NCBI RefSeq assembly: GCF_023195925.1
Contig: NZ_JALPRE010000001.1
Coordinates: forward strand, 124,001-188,000
Length of the DNA: 64,000 bases
From: Aquimarina acroporae
GTDB lineage: Bacteria; Bacteroidota; Bacteroidia; Flavobacteriales; Flavobacteriaceae
Direction of reading: 5' to 3'
Part shown: in pieces, positions 1-8,681 of the stretch
How positions within the stretch are numbered: the stretch's first letter is position 1
Layout of the letters: each line of letters starts with the position of its first letter
The notes under the pieces: generated by a model
Told to the model about the DNA's origin: nothing
The model's input: the letters and a program-made list of their open reading frames with translations, nothing else
Database searches by the model: none
Made by a program: the position numbers and the translations under genes

Positions 1-2726
1 GCTACAGACTGAAGAAGTTCATTGAAATTATTTATTAAAAGTCGAATTACATTGGTTCTATCTTCTATAGCTGTAATTCCTTTTTCAATTAAATACCTAT
101 TAACCCAACCGTTTTTTATGAGTTTTTCATTGATATCTGCTCTTACATAGTCATAACCATGAATAAACACTTGTTTTACCCATGTGAATTCATGTATTCG
201 ATTAAAGAAGTAATTGTAGGTACCACGAATTTCATCCATTTTCTTATCATAGGTATCGTTAAGGTATTCAGCTGGAGCAAGTCCAGAAGGCAAATCGCTT
301 TTAAGAATATCAACGATAGCAGGGCCTATAATATCATTACCGCCGCCACTTATTAGTACGTACTTTGGTTTTTCTTTTTGAATTTCTTTAATAAGTTGAC
401 CACTTTTTCTATAATTCTGTATTTCATCTCCAGCTGCCGCAATACTCCGCAATGGATAATGTTCCATTACATAATCCAAAGTGTCTTTTACTAAGAATGG
501 AAACATAAACCAAGAATCTCCTTCTGCAACGACAACAGGTAATTCGGGAAATAATTTCTTCGCTTTTTTAAACCTTCGGTACCTTCGTTTATCTTCTAAA
601 TGGTTTCCAATTCTGATTTTGAGATTGTCAATGCCTTTTTCGCTTTCCGTAGTAATCAATAATTCATTTTTTATTTGTGTATTGGTGATGAATCCGGTTT
701 CAGTTGGAATCATATATAAAGCTCTCATAAAAGGAGCAAGAATGTCATGATTAACATACCAATTCCAGTTTTGCTTTAATTTTGGAGTTATTTGATTAAC
801 ATTAGGATTATGCAAATGTAAAGTGCTGGTATAGATATCCCATTTTCCTTCTTCAGGTAATAAATCTGATAAAGCAGTATGCCCCATCATATTCCCTAAG
901 TGAGAAATAGGAGGGGTTAATGCAGATTGATTCATATCGGGTAACGACGAGGTAATATCATCCTGCATTGTAACTATAAATTTGTAATATACCCAATCAT
1001 ATTTCCAGTTGTAAATTTCTTTGTAACTGTCAAAAGACCAACCAGAATAGGGTAGTGTTTGATGTTCATAAAACAACACTTCATGTCCCGGTTGTAGTTC
1101 TTTAGTGCTATGATCAAAAGGAGCAGAAGATATGCTTATATCAGAGCTTAATAAGAGAACAGAGACAAACAACTTTTGTTGTGAGGTATTTGTGACTTTG
1201 CATTGATATTTCTGAAAATGCTCTCCATTCTTTGTTAGTTGATTTGGTAAAACGGAAAGATCATGCTGTAGACTGGTAATGTCTTTCCATTTGCCTTTGT
1301 CATCGATTCGTATTTCGACTTTTATAGGTGTTTGATGGAATGGGTTATCAGGGTTTTCTAACGTATGATAATGGTTCCATTTGATTAGCTTTTGAAGCTG
1401 ATAGTTCAATCGTTTTGTAATATCTTCATCTGTATTGTCTATAAGGTCAATTTGAGTAGCTATAGGCTGATAAACAGCGTTTGGTAAACTGAGATAGAGT
1501 GTTTGATTAAAAATAACAATGAAGAATGATGCGGTTTGAGAGTCTACCAGTTGTATTGCAGAATTTTTATAGAGTACATCATTAATTTGTTTTTCGATAA
1601 CCAGATCGTTATCCAAATTATAAATATATAGGTCTAAAATTGAATGGGTGTTCTCAGAAATAACAGGGTATGCCTTTTTAAAATTAAGTGAAACGCCCAT
1701 TTCAAAAGGGTCTTGAATCAATGAATCCTCAAGATTCACTTTTGTAACCTTCGCTATGAATTCGGTGCTATCACTTTCTGAGGGTATCTGTACTTTGGTC
1801 CCAATTTTTACACCATGTATTAGACCTTTGTTATAATACCATCCCTTTTTAGTATTATACATGATTTGTCCTCTTTCCTGTAGCATTTCAGCCCCATAAA
1901 GACTTAACCATCCATCGTAGTGGCTTAATTTACCGTTTCCTTGCAATGAGAGGGTAGGCGTTTGTTTTTTCTGAGTTATATTTTTAAGACTAATTCTACT
2001 TGATTTTACTATGTCGAGATAACTAATACGATTTGATGTAGAAGACAAAAGTTGTAACAAATAACGTGTAAAAACACCTCCTTTAGCATCTTCCCATGAA
2101 GACTCTGAAGCTAAACAGGCTGCGATGTGTATAGAGTTTTTAAACGGGATTATTGCTGCAAGCTTAGAACTCACAATTTTTTCTTCTTCAATTTCTTTAG
2201 AAAAAATAAACTTCTCGTAATCACGGGCAGGGAAAACTTCTGTTATTCTTTTGGCTCTTGCATGGTTATTGGTTTCAGTAGAAATATTTCTAACGATATC
2301 TCCAGAATGACAGCAGTCGAATACAGTTATTAAATGCGGATCATGTTTTAACTTTGAAAAAATGTATCGTAACTCTTTATCAGCAAGTAAAAAGTCTGAA
2401 GATTTTTTGTCATAGCATACCATACATTCTATAGTATTGCTGTGTGCATCAGAAAATCTGTTTTTAGCATGTTCTACGGCACCATGACCACTATAATAGA
2501 GTAAAGTGACATCATTATTAGTTGCTTGTTGAAATGTATTTTGAATGGTTGTAATAATGTTCTCTTTGGTGGCATTTTCATCGATGAGTTTTGTAAGCTC
2601 TATTTTGTCAAAATGATTACCTAATGACAATAGATAGTTCTCAAACTTAGTAACGTCATTCACACACTGTTGAAGCGGACTAAGTTCGTATGCATTAATA
2701 CCAATCAGTACAGCAAAAAGTTTCAT
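1..2726 (-). CDS. Caspase-like (C14) protease fused to SGNH/GDSL hydrolase, 3' end outside window
   Basis: This open frame reads leftwards from an ATG at 2726 and runs about 908 codons to the window edge without a stop. Residues 1 to about 240 look like a caspase/metacaspase p20 fold: YYSGHG places the catalytic His at about 81 and DCCHSG places the catalytic Cys at about 139. A middle region of about 450 residues is beta-rich and not recognised. From about residue 733 an SGNH/GDSL hydrolase begins: block I GDSWF has Ser at about 738, and block III SGGGND has Asn at about 797. Block V (Asp-x-x-His) should lie beyond the edge. No signal peptide is visible, so a cytoplasmic location is likely. 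Each domain is clear from its motifs. A role, such as a regulated protease-esterase effector, is only inferred. Confidence 0.85.
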   Translation of the reverse strand, partial: MKLFAVLIGINAYELSPLQQCVNDVTKFENYLLSLGNHFDKIELTKLIDENATKENIITTIQNTFQQATNNDVTLLYYSGHGAVEHAKNRFSDAHSNTIECMVCYDKKSSDFLLADKELRYIFSKLKHDPHLITVFDCCHSGDIVRNISTETNNHARAKRITEVFPARDYEKFIFSKEIEEEKIVSSKLAAIIPFKNSIHIAACLASESSWEDAKGGVFTRYLLQLLSSTSNRISYLDIVKSSRISLKNITQKKQTPTLSLQGNGKLSHYDGWLSLYGAEMLQERGQIMYNTKKGWYYNKGLIHGVKIGTKVQIPSESDSTEFIAKVTKVNLEDSLIQDPFEMGVSLNFKKAYPVISENTHSILDLYIYNLDNDLVIEKQINDVLYKNSAIQLVDSQTASFFIVIFNQTLYLSLPNAVYQPIATQIDLIDNTDEDITKRLNYQLQKLIKWNHYHTLENPDNPFHQTPIKVEIRIDDKGKWKDITSLQHDLSVLPNQLTKNGEHFQKYQCKVTNTSQQKLFVSVLLLSSDISISSAPFDHSTKELQPGHEVLFYEHQTLPYSGWSFDSYKEIYNWKYDWVYYKFIVTMQDDITSSLPDMNQSALTPPISHLGNMMGHTALSDLLPEEGKWDIYTSTLHLHNPNVNQITPKLKQNWNWYVNHDILAPFMRALYMIPTETGFITNTQIKNELLITTESEKGIDNLKIRIGNHLEDKRRYRRFKKAKKLFPELPVVVAEGDSWFMFPFLVKDTLDYVMEHYPLRSIAAAGDEIQNYRKSGQLIKEIQKEKPKYVLISGGGNDIIGPAIVDILKSDLPSGLAPAEYLNDTYDKKMDEIRGTYNYFFNRIHEFTWVKQVFIHGYDYVRADINEKLIKNGWVNRYLIEKGITAIEDRTNVIRLLINNFNELLQSV

Positions 2727-3148
2727 ATTTAGTGAGTATTGGTTGTGTTAATAACAGTTTCCAAAAACTAATTAATCATGAATACGATATGTTCTATTTG
2801 AATGAGAAATCAGGGGTATATAAATATAACTTTTTCTTTTATCAATTACAAGATCAAAAACCCATGATAATGAATTGATTTAGTGGTTATTAGTTGAGTT
2901 AAAATTACATATATTTTTTCCTTTAAGAAACAGAATTAACCCCTAAAAAATCAGGGTAAACACCCCTTTTCTTAGAATGGTTTTGTAATATACCTGGAAG
3001 GAATATTTATGAAACAGTAATAATTAGGCAGATGATCGATAAATTGGTGAGTTTATCGATAAAACAATATCAGTTTACATGAGTATTTATTTTAACTCCT
3101 ATCATTTTTTAGTATTTTTATCGTACCAAATTATTTAGTTATTTAATT
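2727..3148. other. Divergent intergenic region
   Basis: This 422-base AT-rich stretch separates the divergent caspase-fusion and M48 protease genes and should hold both promoters. I see no credible gene. It contains the dyad described separately at 3035-3060. It also has two short G-rich blocks with AATCAGGG near 2808 and 2950, whose meaning is unknown. I could not place a convincing promoter for either gene. Confidence 0.6.
3035..3060. repeat. 26-base inverted repeat, possible operator
   Basis: The arms ATCGATAAA and TTTATCGAT are perfect 9-base complements around an 8-base spacer. The dyad ends 88 bases before the M48 protease ATG and has no T-tract. An operator or RNA hairpin is therefore more likely than a terminator. 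The function is inferred from position only. Confidence 0.4.
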
Positions 3149-3967
3149 ATGAAAATTAGACGATTTTTAGTCTGGGGGGCAGCGTTCCTCTTTATATCAT
3201 GTGCTACAAACCCTTTTACTGGTAAGCAAACCCTTGCTTTGGTGCCAAATTCTCAAATATTGCCAATGGCATTTCAGCAATACAATCAGTTTCTTGGAGA
3301 AAACAAAGTGGTGAAAGGTACTTCTGATGCTGAAATGATTAAGAGAGTGGGACAAAAAATAGCAAAAGCCTCAGAACGTTGGTTAAATGCTAACGGTCAT
3401 GCCGGATATTTAAAAGACTACCAATGGGAATATAACCTGGTTCAAGACGAAACAGTTAATGCTTGGTGTATGCCAGGTGGTAAAATTGTTTTTTACACAG
3501 GGATTCTTCCAATTGCGCAAAGTGAAACTGGTATTGCAGCCGTAATGGGTCATGAGGTAGCACATGCGCTGGCAAATCATGGGCAGCAACGTATGAGTGC
3601 CGCGCAAATACAACAAGTGGCAGGAGCCGCAACTGCAGTAGCAGTGAGCGGAAAAGACCAGAAGACTCAGCAAATTGTGGGAACTGCTTTTGGGCTGGGA
3701 AGCCAGTTTGGGGTCATGTTACCTTTTAGCAGAAGTCATGAAACAGAAGCCGATCGAATCGGACTACAACTAATGGCTATAGCGGGATACAATCCTGACG
3801 AAGCAGCAAACTTATGGAGACGTATGAAAGCAAATAGTGGAGGACAGGCTCCTCCAGAGTTCATGAGTACGCATCCTTCTAGTGATACCCGAATTGCAAA
3901 TCTTACTGCATGGGCACCAGCAGCGAAAGCAGAGGCTAAGAAATTTGGGGTAACAACCTTTAAATAA
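3149..3967 (+). CDS. M48 family zinc metallopeptidase lipoprotein
   Basis: The 272-residue protein starts with a lipoprotein signal (lipobox FISC, Cys18) and so should act in the periplasm, anchored to a membrane. The zinc site is HEVAH at 135-139, and the third ligand is probably Glu198 in HETEAD. Both are standard for M48 proteases of the BepA/LoiP/YcaL type, which degrade or help assemble outer-membrane proteins. The length matches stand-alone catalytic-domain members without the C-terminal TPR of BepA. It is a single-gene unit ended by the terminator at 4010-4042. The family is certain; the substrates are unknown. Confidence 0.93.
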   Translation: MKIRRFLVWGAAFLFISCATNPFTGKQTLALVPNSQILPMAFQQYNQFLGENKVVKGTSDAEMIKRVGQKIAKASERWLNANGHAGYLKDYQWEYNLVQDETVNAWCMPGGKIVFYTGILPIAQSETGIAAVMGHEVAHALANHGQQRMSAAQIQQVAGAATAVAVSGKDQKTQQIVGTAFGLGSQFGVMLPFSRSHETEADRIGLQLMAIAGYNPDEAANLWRRMKANSGGQAPPEFMSTHPSSDTRIANLTAWAPAAKAEAKKFGVTTFK

Positions 3968-4009
3968 TTGTAAATTCGGTAGACTTAAAAAGATAATACC
4001 TATTTTAGG

Positions 4010-4042
4010 AGCTGTATTGAGTATTTCAATACAGCTTTTTTT
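4010..4042 (+). terminator. Rho-independent terminator after M48 gene
   Basis: An 11-base perfect stem (AGCTGTATTGA with TCAATACAGCT, 4010-4020 and 4026-4036) with a 5-base loop is followed by seven Ts. It lies 42 bases after the protease stop. It overlaps a possible TTG start of the next frame at 4017, which argues for the later ATG at 4068. Confidence 0.88.
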
Positions 4043-4067
4043 ATATAATAAACCTATTCCAACGCAT

Positions 4068-5387
4068 ATGCAACCACTACCTAAGGGGCATAAAAAATTA
4101 CTAAATGCCTGGGCTTTTTATGATTGGGCCAATTCCGTATATAACCTAACGATATCTTCTGCAATATTTCCTATATTTTGGGGAGCACTTACTATAGTTA
4201 GAGATGATCAGGATAATATCATAAGTGATACGGTCCAATTTATGGGCATAGAATTTAATAACGATTCATTAATAAGCTATGTAACCGCATTAGCATTCTT
4301 GGTAGTATCTATTATTAGTCCTTTACTTTCGGGTATTGCAGATTATGTTGGGAACAAGAAGAATTTCCTAAAGTTCTTTTGTTACTTAGGAGCACTATCA
4401 TGTATTGGGTTATATTGGTTTTCACTTGAACAATTATGGTTTGGTTTATTGTGTTATTTCCTGGCTTTAATTGGTTTTTGGGCAAGTTTGGTATTCTATA
4501 ACTCTTATCTGCCAGATATCGCATTCCCAGAGCAACAAGATGCGATAAGCGCCAAAGGGTATTCTTTAGGATATATAGGTAGTGTTATTCTTTTGATTAT
4601 CAATCTTGTGATGATCATGAAATTTGAATGGTTTGGCTTTGAAGGAGCAGGAGTACCTACTAGATTGTCTTTCGTCATGGTAGGAGTATGGTGGATCGTT
4701 TTTAGCCAGTACACGTATTATTATTTGCCCAAAGGGAATAAAAAGGAGGAACTTACCAAATCGGTATTATTTAATGGTTTCAAGGAGTTAAAAATGATTT
4801 GGAAAGCGTTGAAGAATAATCTACGATTACGTCGTTATCTTAGCGCATTCTTTGTTTATAGCATGGCGGTACAAACTATTATGCTTATTGCCACATATTT
4901 TGGTATAGAAGAATTAGATTGGGGAGAACAAGATGCCACTACAGGACTTATTATAAGCATTCTGCTTATACAGTTGGTTGCGGTTTTAGGAGCTTATCTT
5001 ACTTCAAAAGCATCTTCAAAATTTGGAAATATAAAAACATTGATAGTAATCAACTTTGTTTGGATAGCACTTTGTATTTATGCTTATACCATTACAACAC
5101 CGGTACAATTTTATGTGGCTGCTGCTATCGTTGGGATGGTTATGGGGGGTATACAGGCACTATCCAGATCTACCTATTCTAAGTTCTTACCAGAAGATGC
5201 TGTCGATACTGCTTCATATTTCAGTTTTTATGACGTTTCAGAAAAAATAGGAATTGTAATCGGAATGTTTTCGTATGGTTTAATAGCACAATTAACCGGA
5301 AGTATCAGATATTCAATACTGTTCTTAATATTGTTTTTTGTAGTCGGGCTTTTACTGTTATTTCGAGTGCCAAGAACAGAATCTTAA
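4068..5387 (+). CDS. MFS transporter, UMF1/Atg22 family
   Basis: The 439-residue protein has about twelve hydrophobic segments. Its N-terminal AFYDWANSVY is the signature of the UMF1/Atg22-like branch of the major facilitator superfamily, often annotated as a vacuolar effluxer-like permease. It should be an inner-membrane secondary transporter. Atg22 exports amino acids from the yeast vacuole, but the bacterial substrate is not established. The frame is open from a TTG at 4017. That codon sits inside the terminator stem of the upstream gene, so the ATG at 4068 is preferred. A short charged loop (GNKKEEL) divides the two halves. It stands alone with no partner gene. Confidence 0.88.
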   Translation: MQPLPKGHKKLLNAWAFYDWANSVYNLTISSAIFPIFWGALTIVRDDQDNIISDTVQFMGIEFNNDSLISYVTALAFLVVSIISPLLSGIADYVGNKKNFLKFFCYLGALSCIGLYWFSLEQLWFGLLCYFLALIGFWASLVFYNSYLPDIAFPEQQDAISAKGYSLGYIGSVILLIINLVMIMKFEWFGFEGAGVPTRLSFVMVGVWWIVFSQYTYYYLPKGNKKEELTKSVLFNGFKELKMIWKALKNNLRLRRYLSAFFVYSMAVQTIMLIATYFGIEELDWGEQDATTGLIISILLIQLVAVLGAYLTSKASSKFGNIKTLIVINFVWIALCIYAYTITTPVQFYVAAAIVGMVMGGIQALSRSTYSKFLPEDAVDTASYFSFYDVSEKIGIVIGMFSYGLIAQLTGSIRYSILFLILFFVVGLLLLFRVPRTES

Positions 5388-5492
5388 AGAAATATTAAGT
5401 ATTTTTAATTAGGATAATGGTGTAGTACTTTTATCCTGTTTTTTGACGTTTCATCTAAATTTCAATATAAATTCTTTATGCTTTAAGGATTC

Positions 5493-5500
5493 TAATTTTG
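5493..5500 (+). promoter_or_regulatory. Candidate -7 promoter element for the lipocalin-like/OmpA operon
   Basis: TAATTTTG matches the Bacteroidota -7 consensus TAnnTTTG exactly. It lies 64 bases upstream of the lipoprotein ATG. No TTG was found at the expected -33 spacing, so the call is weak. It also argues against the upstream TTG at 5514 as the translation start. Confidence 0.35.
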
Positions 5501-5564
5501 AAATATAATAATATTGGAAACGTTATCGTTTATACCTACTTTTATATTAATAAAATCTAACACA

Positions 5565-6044
5565 ATGAAAAAACTTATCTTATTACTAGGGGTTGTACTA
5601 CTTGCCTCATGCAACACTACGCAACAAACAGTTATTGCTGCAAAAAAGACGCTAAAGGGTGAATGGTCTCTTGATAAGATCTCTTATGACCGAGATGGTA
5701 TTTTTGAAGTAAACCTTTATAACGATGCTTCGGCAGAATGTTTTACGGGTAGTACCTGGAAATTTATTCCAAATAACAATACCGGAATGTATGATGTAAA
5801 CCAAAGTAGTTGTACATCTACTGGAGCGAGAAATTTTAGATTTACCATTCCAAAACCAGAAGCAGATGGGGTTTACTATTTCTTATTTAAACCAATTAAC
5901 GCAAAAAAGAAAAGTACAAATAATAATGCCGGGTATAGAATGGCATTACAACATTTGGATGATACCACAATGACATGGGCAATGACGGTAAGCCTAGAAG
6001 GGAAACCTTTTGTGATTACCATGAACTTTAATAAACTTCAATAA
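5565..6044 (+). CDS. Lipocalin-like family lipoprotein
   Basis: The 159-residue protein begins MKKLILLLGVVLLASC, a clear lipoprotein signal, so it is exported and lipid-anchored. After the signal, LKGEWSLDKISYD is the typical opening strand of the lipocalin-like domain found in many Bacteroidota lipoproteins, and the remainder is beta-rich. A frame extension to a TTG at 5514 exists, but the signal peptide fixes the start at 5565. The OmpA-like lipoprotein gene starts 13 bases downstream, so the two are probably co-transcribed. No ligand can be assigned. Confidence 0.82.
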   Translation: MKKLILLLGVVLLASCNTTQQTVIAAKKTLKGEWSLDKISYDRDGIFEVNLYNDASAECFTGSTWKFIPNNNTGMYDVNQSSCTSTGARNFRFTIPKPEADGVYYFLFKPINAKKKSTNNNAGYRMALQHLDDTTMTWAMTVSLEGKPFVITMNFNKLQ

Positions 6045-6057
6045 CTCAAATCTTTAA

Positions 6058-6753
6058 ATGATGAATTCAATATTTAAAAAAATAGGGATAGTATTAACTG
6101 CAGCTGCGATTCTAACAAGTTGTGAAGCAGTGCAAAATGCTAACAATACTCAAAAAGGAGCCGTGATAGGTACTGCTGCAGGTGCTGTATTAGGTGGAAT
6201 TATTGGTAATAACGTAAAAAAGAAAAATTCTGCGCTAGGAGCTGTAATCGGTGGTGTTGTTGGTGGTGTAGCTGGAGGAGTTATCGGAAAGCAAATGGAT
6301 AAGCAAGCTCAGAAAATTGAATCTGAAATTCCTGGAGCCGAAGTAACCCGTGTTGGTGAAGGTATCGATGTAGTTTTCGATGAAAATAGTGGAGTGTATT
6401 TTGCGACCAACAAATATAACCTTAATGAGAAGTCTAAAGCGAACTTAAATAAATTAGCAGGAATCTTTAAGGAGTACCCAGATACCAATATTATTGTTGA
6501 AGGGCATACTGATAGTACAGGTGACGATAAGTACAATATGACCTTATCAAAAAACAGAGCTGATGCGGTTACCAATTACTTAGTTTCTCAAGGAATTAGT
6601 AAAAGCCGTTTAACTACATATGCTCATGGAGAAACATTACCAAAATATGACAATTCTACTGCAGAAGGAAGAGCTAAAAACAGAAGAGTTGAGCTTGGAA
6701 TTGTAGCAAATGAAAAAATGAAGAAAGACGCTCAAGAGCAGGTAAAGCAATAA
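6058..6753 (+). CDS. OmpA-family lipoprotein with glycine zipper
   Basis: The 231-residue protein has a lipoprotein signal (lipobox LTSC, Cys22). Glycine-zipper segments with GxxxG spacing follow at about residues 38-80. The C-terminal OmpA-like peptidoglycan-binding domain covers about 105-225 and includes EGHTDSTG and the NRRVELGI end motif. This layout matches YiaD-type proteins that tie the outer membrane to peptidoglycan. It sits directly behind the lipocalin-like gene and is closed by a strong terminator. A second ATG at 6061 could equally be the start. Confidence 0.92.
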   Translation: MMNSIFKKIGIVLTAAAILTSCEAVQNANNTQKGAVIGTAAGAVLGGIIGNNVKKKNSALGAVIGGVVGGVAGGVIGKQMDKQAQKIESEIPGAEVTRVGEGIDVVFDENSGVYFATNKYNLNEKSKANLNKLAGIFKEYPDTNIIVEGHTDSTGDDKYNMTLSKNRADAVTNYLVSQGISKSRLTTYAHGETLPKYDNSTAEGRAKNRRVELGIVANEKMKKDAQEQVKQ

Positions 6754-6775
6754 TTTTGAAATAAATTATAGATCA

Positions 6776-6802
6776 CCCCGACTAAACAGTCGGGGTTTTT
6801 TT
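6776..6802 (+). terminator. Rho-independent terminator after OmpA lipoprotein
   Basis: The perfect 8-base stem CCCCGACT/AGTCGGGG with an AAAC loop is followed by seven Ts. It begins 23 bases after the stop. It separates the envelope operon from the polyketide cluster, whose first ATG follows only 28 bases later. Confidence 0.93.
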
Positions 6803-6830
6803 ATGCTCAAAATTTATGTATCTTCATTTA

Positions 6831-7955
6831 ATGAACAATCATTCTCACATTCTTGTCATAGGAGGCGGCTTAGCCGGTTTGTGTAGTGCAATTCATTTGG
6901 CTAAATCAGGAATTGAAGTTACTCTTATTGAGAAAGATACCTACCCAAGACATAAGGTGTGTGGAGAATATATTTCTAATGAAGTATTACCATATTTTGA
7001 GTATTTGGGTATTCAAATAGATCAGCTTCAAGCTGTAAATATCTCCAAACTTAATATTAGTACTCAAAAAGGAGATGTAATTCAGGCTTCTTTACCATTA
7101 GGAGGTTTTGGTATTAGTAGATATACGCTTGATTATCATTTGTGGCAAATGGCAGATAGGTTAGGGGTAAACTTAATCAATGATCAGGTCACATCAGTAT
7201 CATACTCACAAGAAAAATTTGTAATCGGGACATCAAATACCCAAACGTTTATTTGTGATTATGTTATAGGAGCGCATGGAAAACGTTCTTCGATTGACAA
7301 AACACTACATAGAGCAGCTGATAAATCTCCATGGTTAGCCGTAAAAATGCATTATGAAGCTAAGTTTAATTCGCAAGAAGTAGCATTGCATAATTTTGAA
7401 GGAGGATATTGCGGATTATCAGTCGTAGAAAACAATTTGGTTAATGCTTGTTATTTGGTGCACTATGATAGTTTTAAGAGGTTTAGGAACCTTGAGTCAT
7501 TTCAAAATGAAGTATTATTTGGCAACCCTCATTTAAAAGCTTTTTTTCAATCGGCAATACCCGCTTTTGATAAACCATTAACGATAAGTCAAGTGAACTT
7601 TCAGAAAAAGAAAGCGATAGATCAACATGTTTTTATGGTTGGAGATGCAGCAGGATTGATACATCCATTATGTGGTAATGGAATGGCTATGGCAATACAA
7701 AGCGCCCAAATACTAAGTCAATTATTAATCAAAAATTATAAGGGAAAGACAGGTTTTTCACGATCTGTTCTAGAGCAACAGTATGAAAAAGAATGGAAAA
7801 AAGCATTTGGGAAGCGATTATATGCAGGTAGAGTACTACAAAAAGTATTGTTGAATCATGATATGCAAAGAGCTTCATATCAATTGGCAAAGCTTATTCC
7901 GTCAATAGTTCCTAAGATTATTAAACAAACCCACGGAGAACTATTGGTATGTTAG
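6831..7955 (+). CDS. FAD-dependent oxidoreductase, first gene of type III PKS cluster
   Basis: The 374-residue flavoprotein has an N-terminal dinucleotide-binding motif GGGLAG (11-16) with an acidic residue at the end of strand 2 (Glu34). RHKVCGE follows at 40-46, and the second FAD motif is VGDAAG around Asp272. This is the layout of the geranylgeranyl-reductase/UbiH-like group. Beside a type III PKS and a methyltransferase it is probably a tailoring hydroxylase or reductase. Actinobacterial phenolic-lipid operons (srsABC in Streptomyces griseus) show the same trio of PKS, methyltransferase and flavoprotein. The ATG at 6831 is preferred over 6816, which lies only 13 bases after the terminator. 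It overlaps the next gene by 7 bases. Confidence 0.85.
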   Translation: MNNHSHILVIGGGLAGLCSAIHLAKSGIEVTLIEKDTYPRHKVCGEYISNEVLPYFEYLGIQIDQLQAVNISKLNISTQKGDVIQASLPLGGFGISRYTLDYHLWQMADRLGVNLINDQVTSVSYSQEKFVIGTSNTQTFICDYVIGAHGKRSSIDKTLHRAADKSPWLAVKMHYEAKFNSQEVALHNFEGGYCGLSVVENNLVNACYLVHYDSFKRFRNLESFQNEVLFGNPHLKAFFQSAIPAFDKPLTISQVNFQKKKAIDQHVFMVGDAAGLIHPLCGNGMAMAIQSAQILSQLLIKNYKGKTGFSRSVLEQQYEKEWKKAFGKRLYAGRVLQKVLLNHDMQRASYQLAKLIPSIVPKIIKQTHGELLVC

Positions 7956-8668
7956 TAGATTTAGCACAGAGAAGCAATGAGCAAGAGCTTATGGATGATC
8001 CCAATGTAGATGCTACGGCACTCAAAATCGCATTACTCGATATTTCTCGAGTCAACAGACTATTGGGAGGTAATGATATTACTATTAATGGGGTACTAGA
8101 GCTTATAAAAACAGAAGAAAAGCAAAAAGAGTATACTATTTTAGATTTAGGGTGTGGAGATGGTGAAATGTTACGAAAACTGGCTGTGCGATTTAAAAAG
8201 AATAAGATTCAAGCTAAGTTTGTAGGGATAGATCTGAACGAAAAATGCTTAGAACATGCTAGACAACTAAGTACTTCATTTCCAGAAATCACCTATTGTA
8301 ATCAAAATATCTTGATGCTCGATGAAAATGAGTTTCATTGTGATATTATCATATCTACATTGACCTTACATCATTTAAAGGACAATGAAATTAAGGTATT
8401 ACTTCAAAAAATGACAGGTCTTGCGGCAATGGGAGTAATCATTAATGACCTACAAAGAAGTACTATTGCTTATTATCTTTTCAAGGTGTTTAGTTTCTTT
8501 TTTATAAAGGGGCACATTGCCAAAAATGATGGCTTGGTTTCTATTAAAAGAGGGTTCGTTAAAAAAGAATTGGAACAATTTTCTAGAGAGCTTTCCATGA
8601 AAAACTATAATATTGATTGGAAATGGGCTTTTCGATATAAGTGGGTGCTCATAAATGAAAACAAATAA
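7949..8668 (+). CDS. Class I SAM-dependent methyltransferase
   Basis: The 239-residue protein carries the SAM-binding glycine motif LDLGCGDGE at about 65-73, followed by the acidic strand-2 region VGIDLNEKCLEHAR. Both are typical of class I Rossmann methyltransferases. Its start overlaps the end of the flavoprotein gene, which indicates translational coupling, and the type III PKS gene begins 13 bases later. By position it should methylate the PKS-derived ring or a flavoprotein product, at oxygen or carbon. The exact substrate is not visible. The C-terminal third is hydrophobic and basic, which may suit a lipidic substrate (inference). Confidence 0.87.
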   Translation: MLVDLAQRSNEQELMDDPNVDATALKIALLDISRVNRLLGGNDITINGVLELIKTEEKQKEYTILDLGCGDGEMLRKLAVRFKKNKIQAKFVGIDLNEKCLEHARQLSTSFPEITYCNQNILMLDENEFHCDIIISTLTLHHLKDNEIKVLLQKMTGLAAMGVIINDLQRSTIAYYLFKVFSFFFIKGHIAKNDGLVSIKRGFVKKELEQFSRELSMKNYNIDWKWAFRYKWVLINENK

Positions 8669-8681
8669 AAAAGAATAAAAA

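Noticed and set aside
4017..4067. TTG-start extension of the UMF1 transporter
   Set aside because: The codon lies inside the terminator stem of the upstream gene, and the family N-terminus starts at the later ATG.
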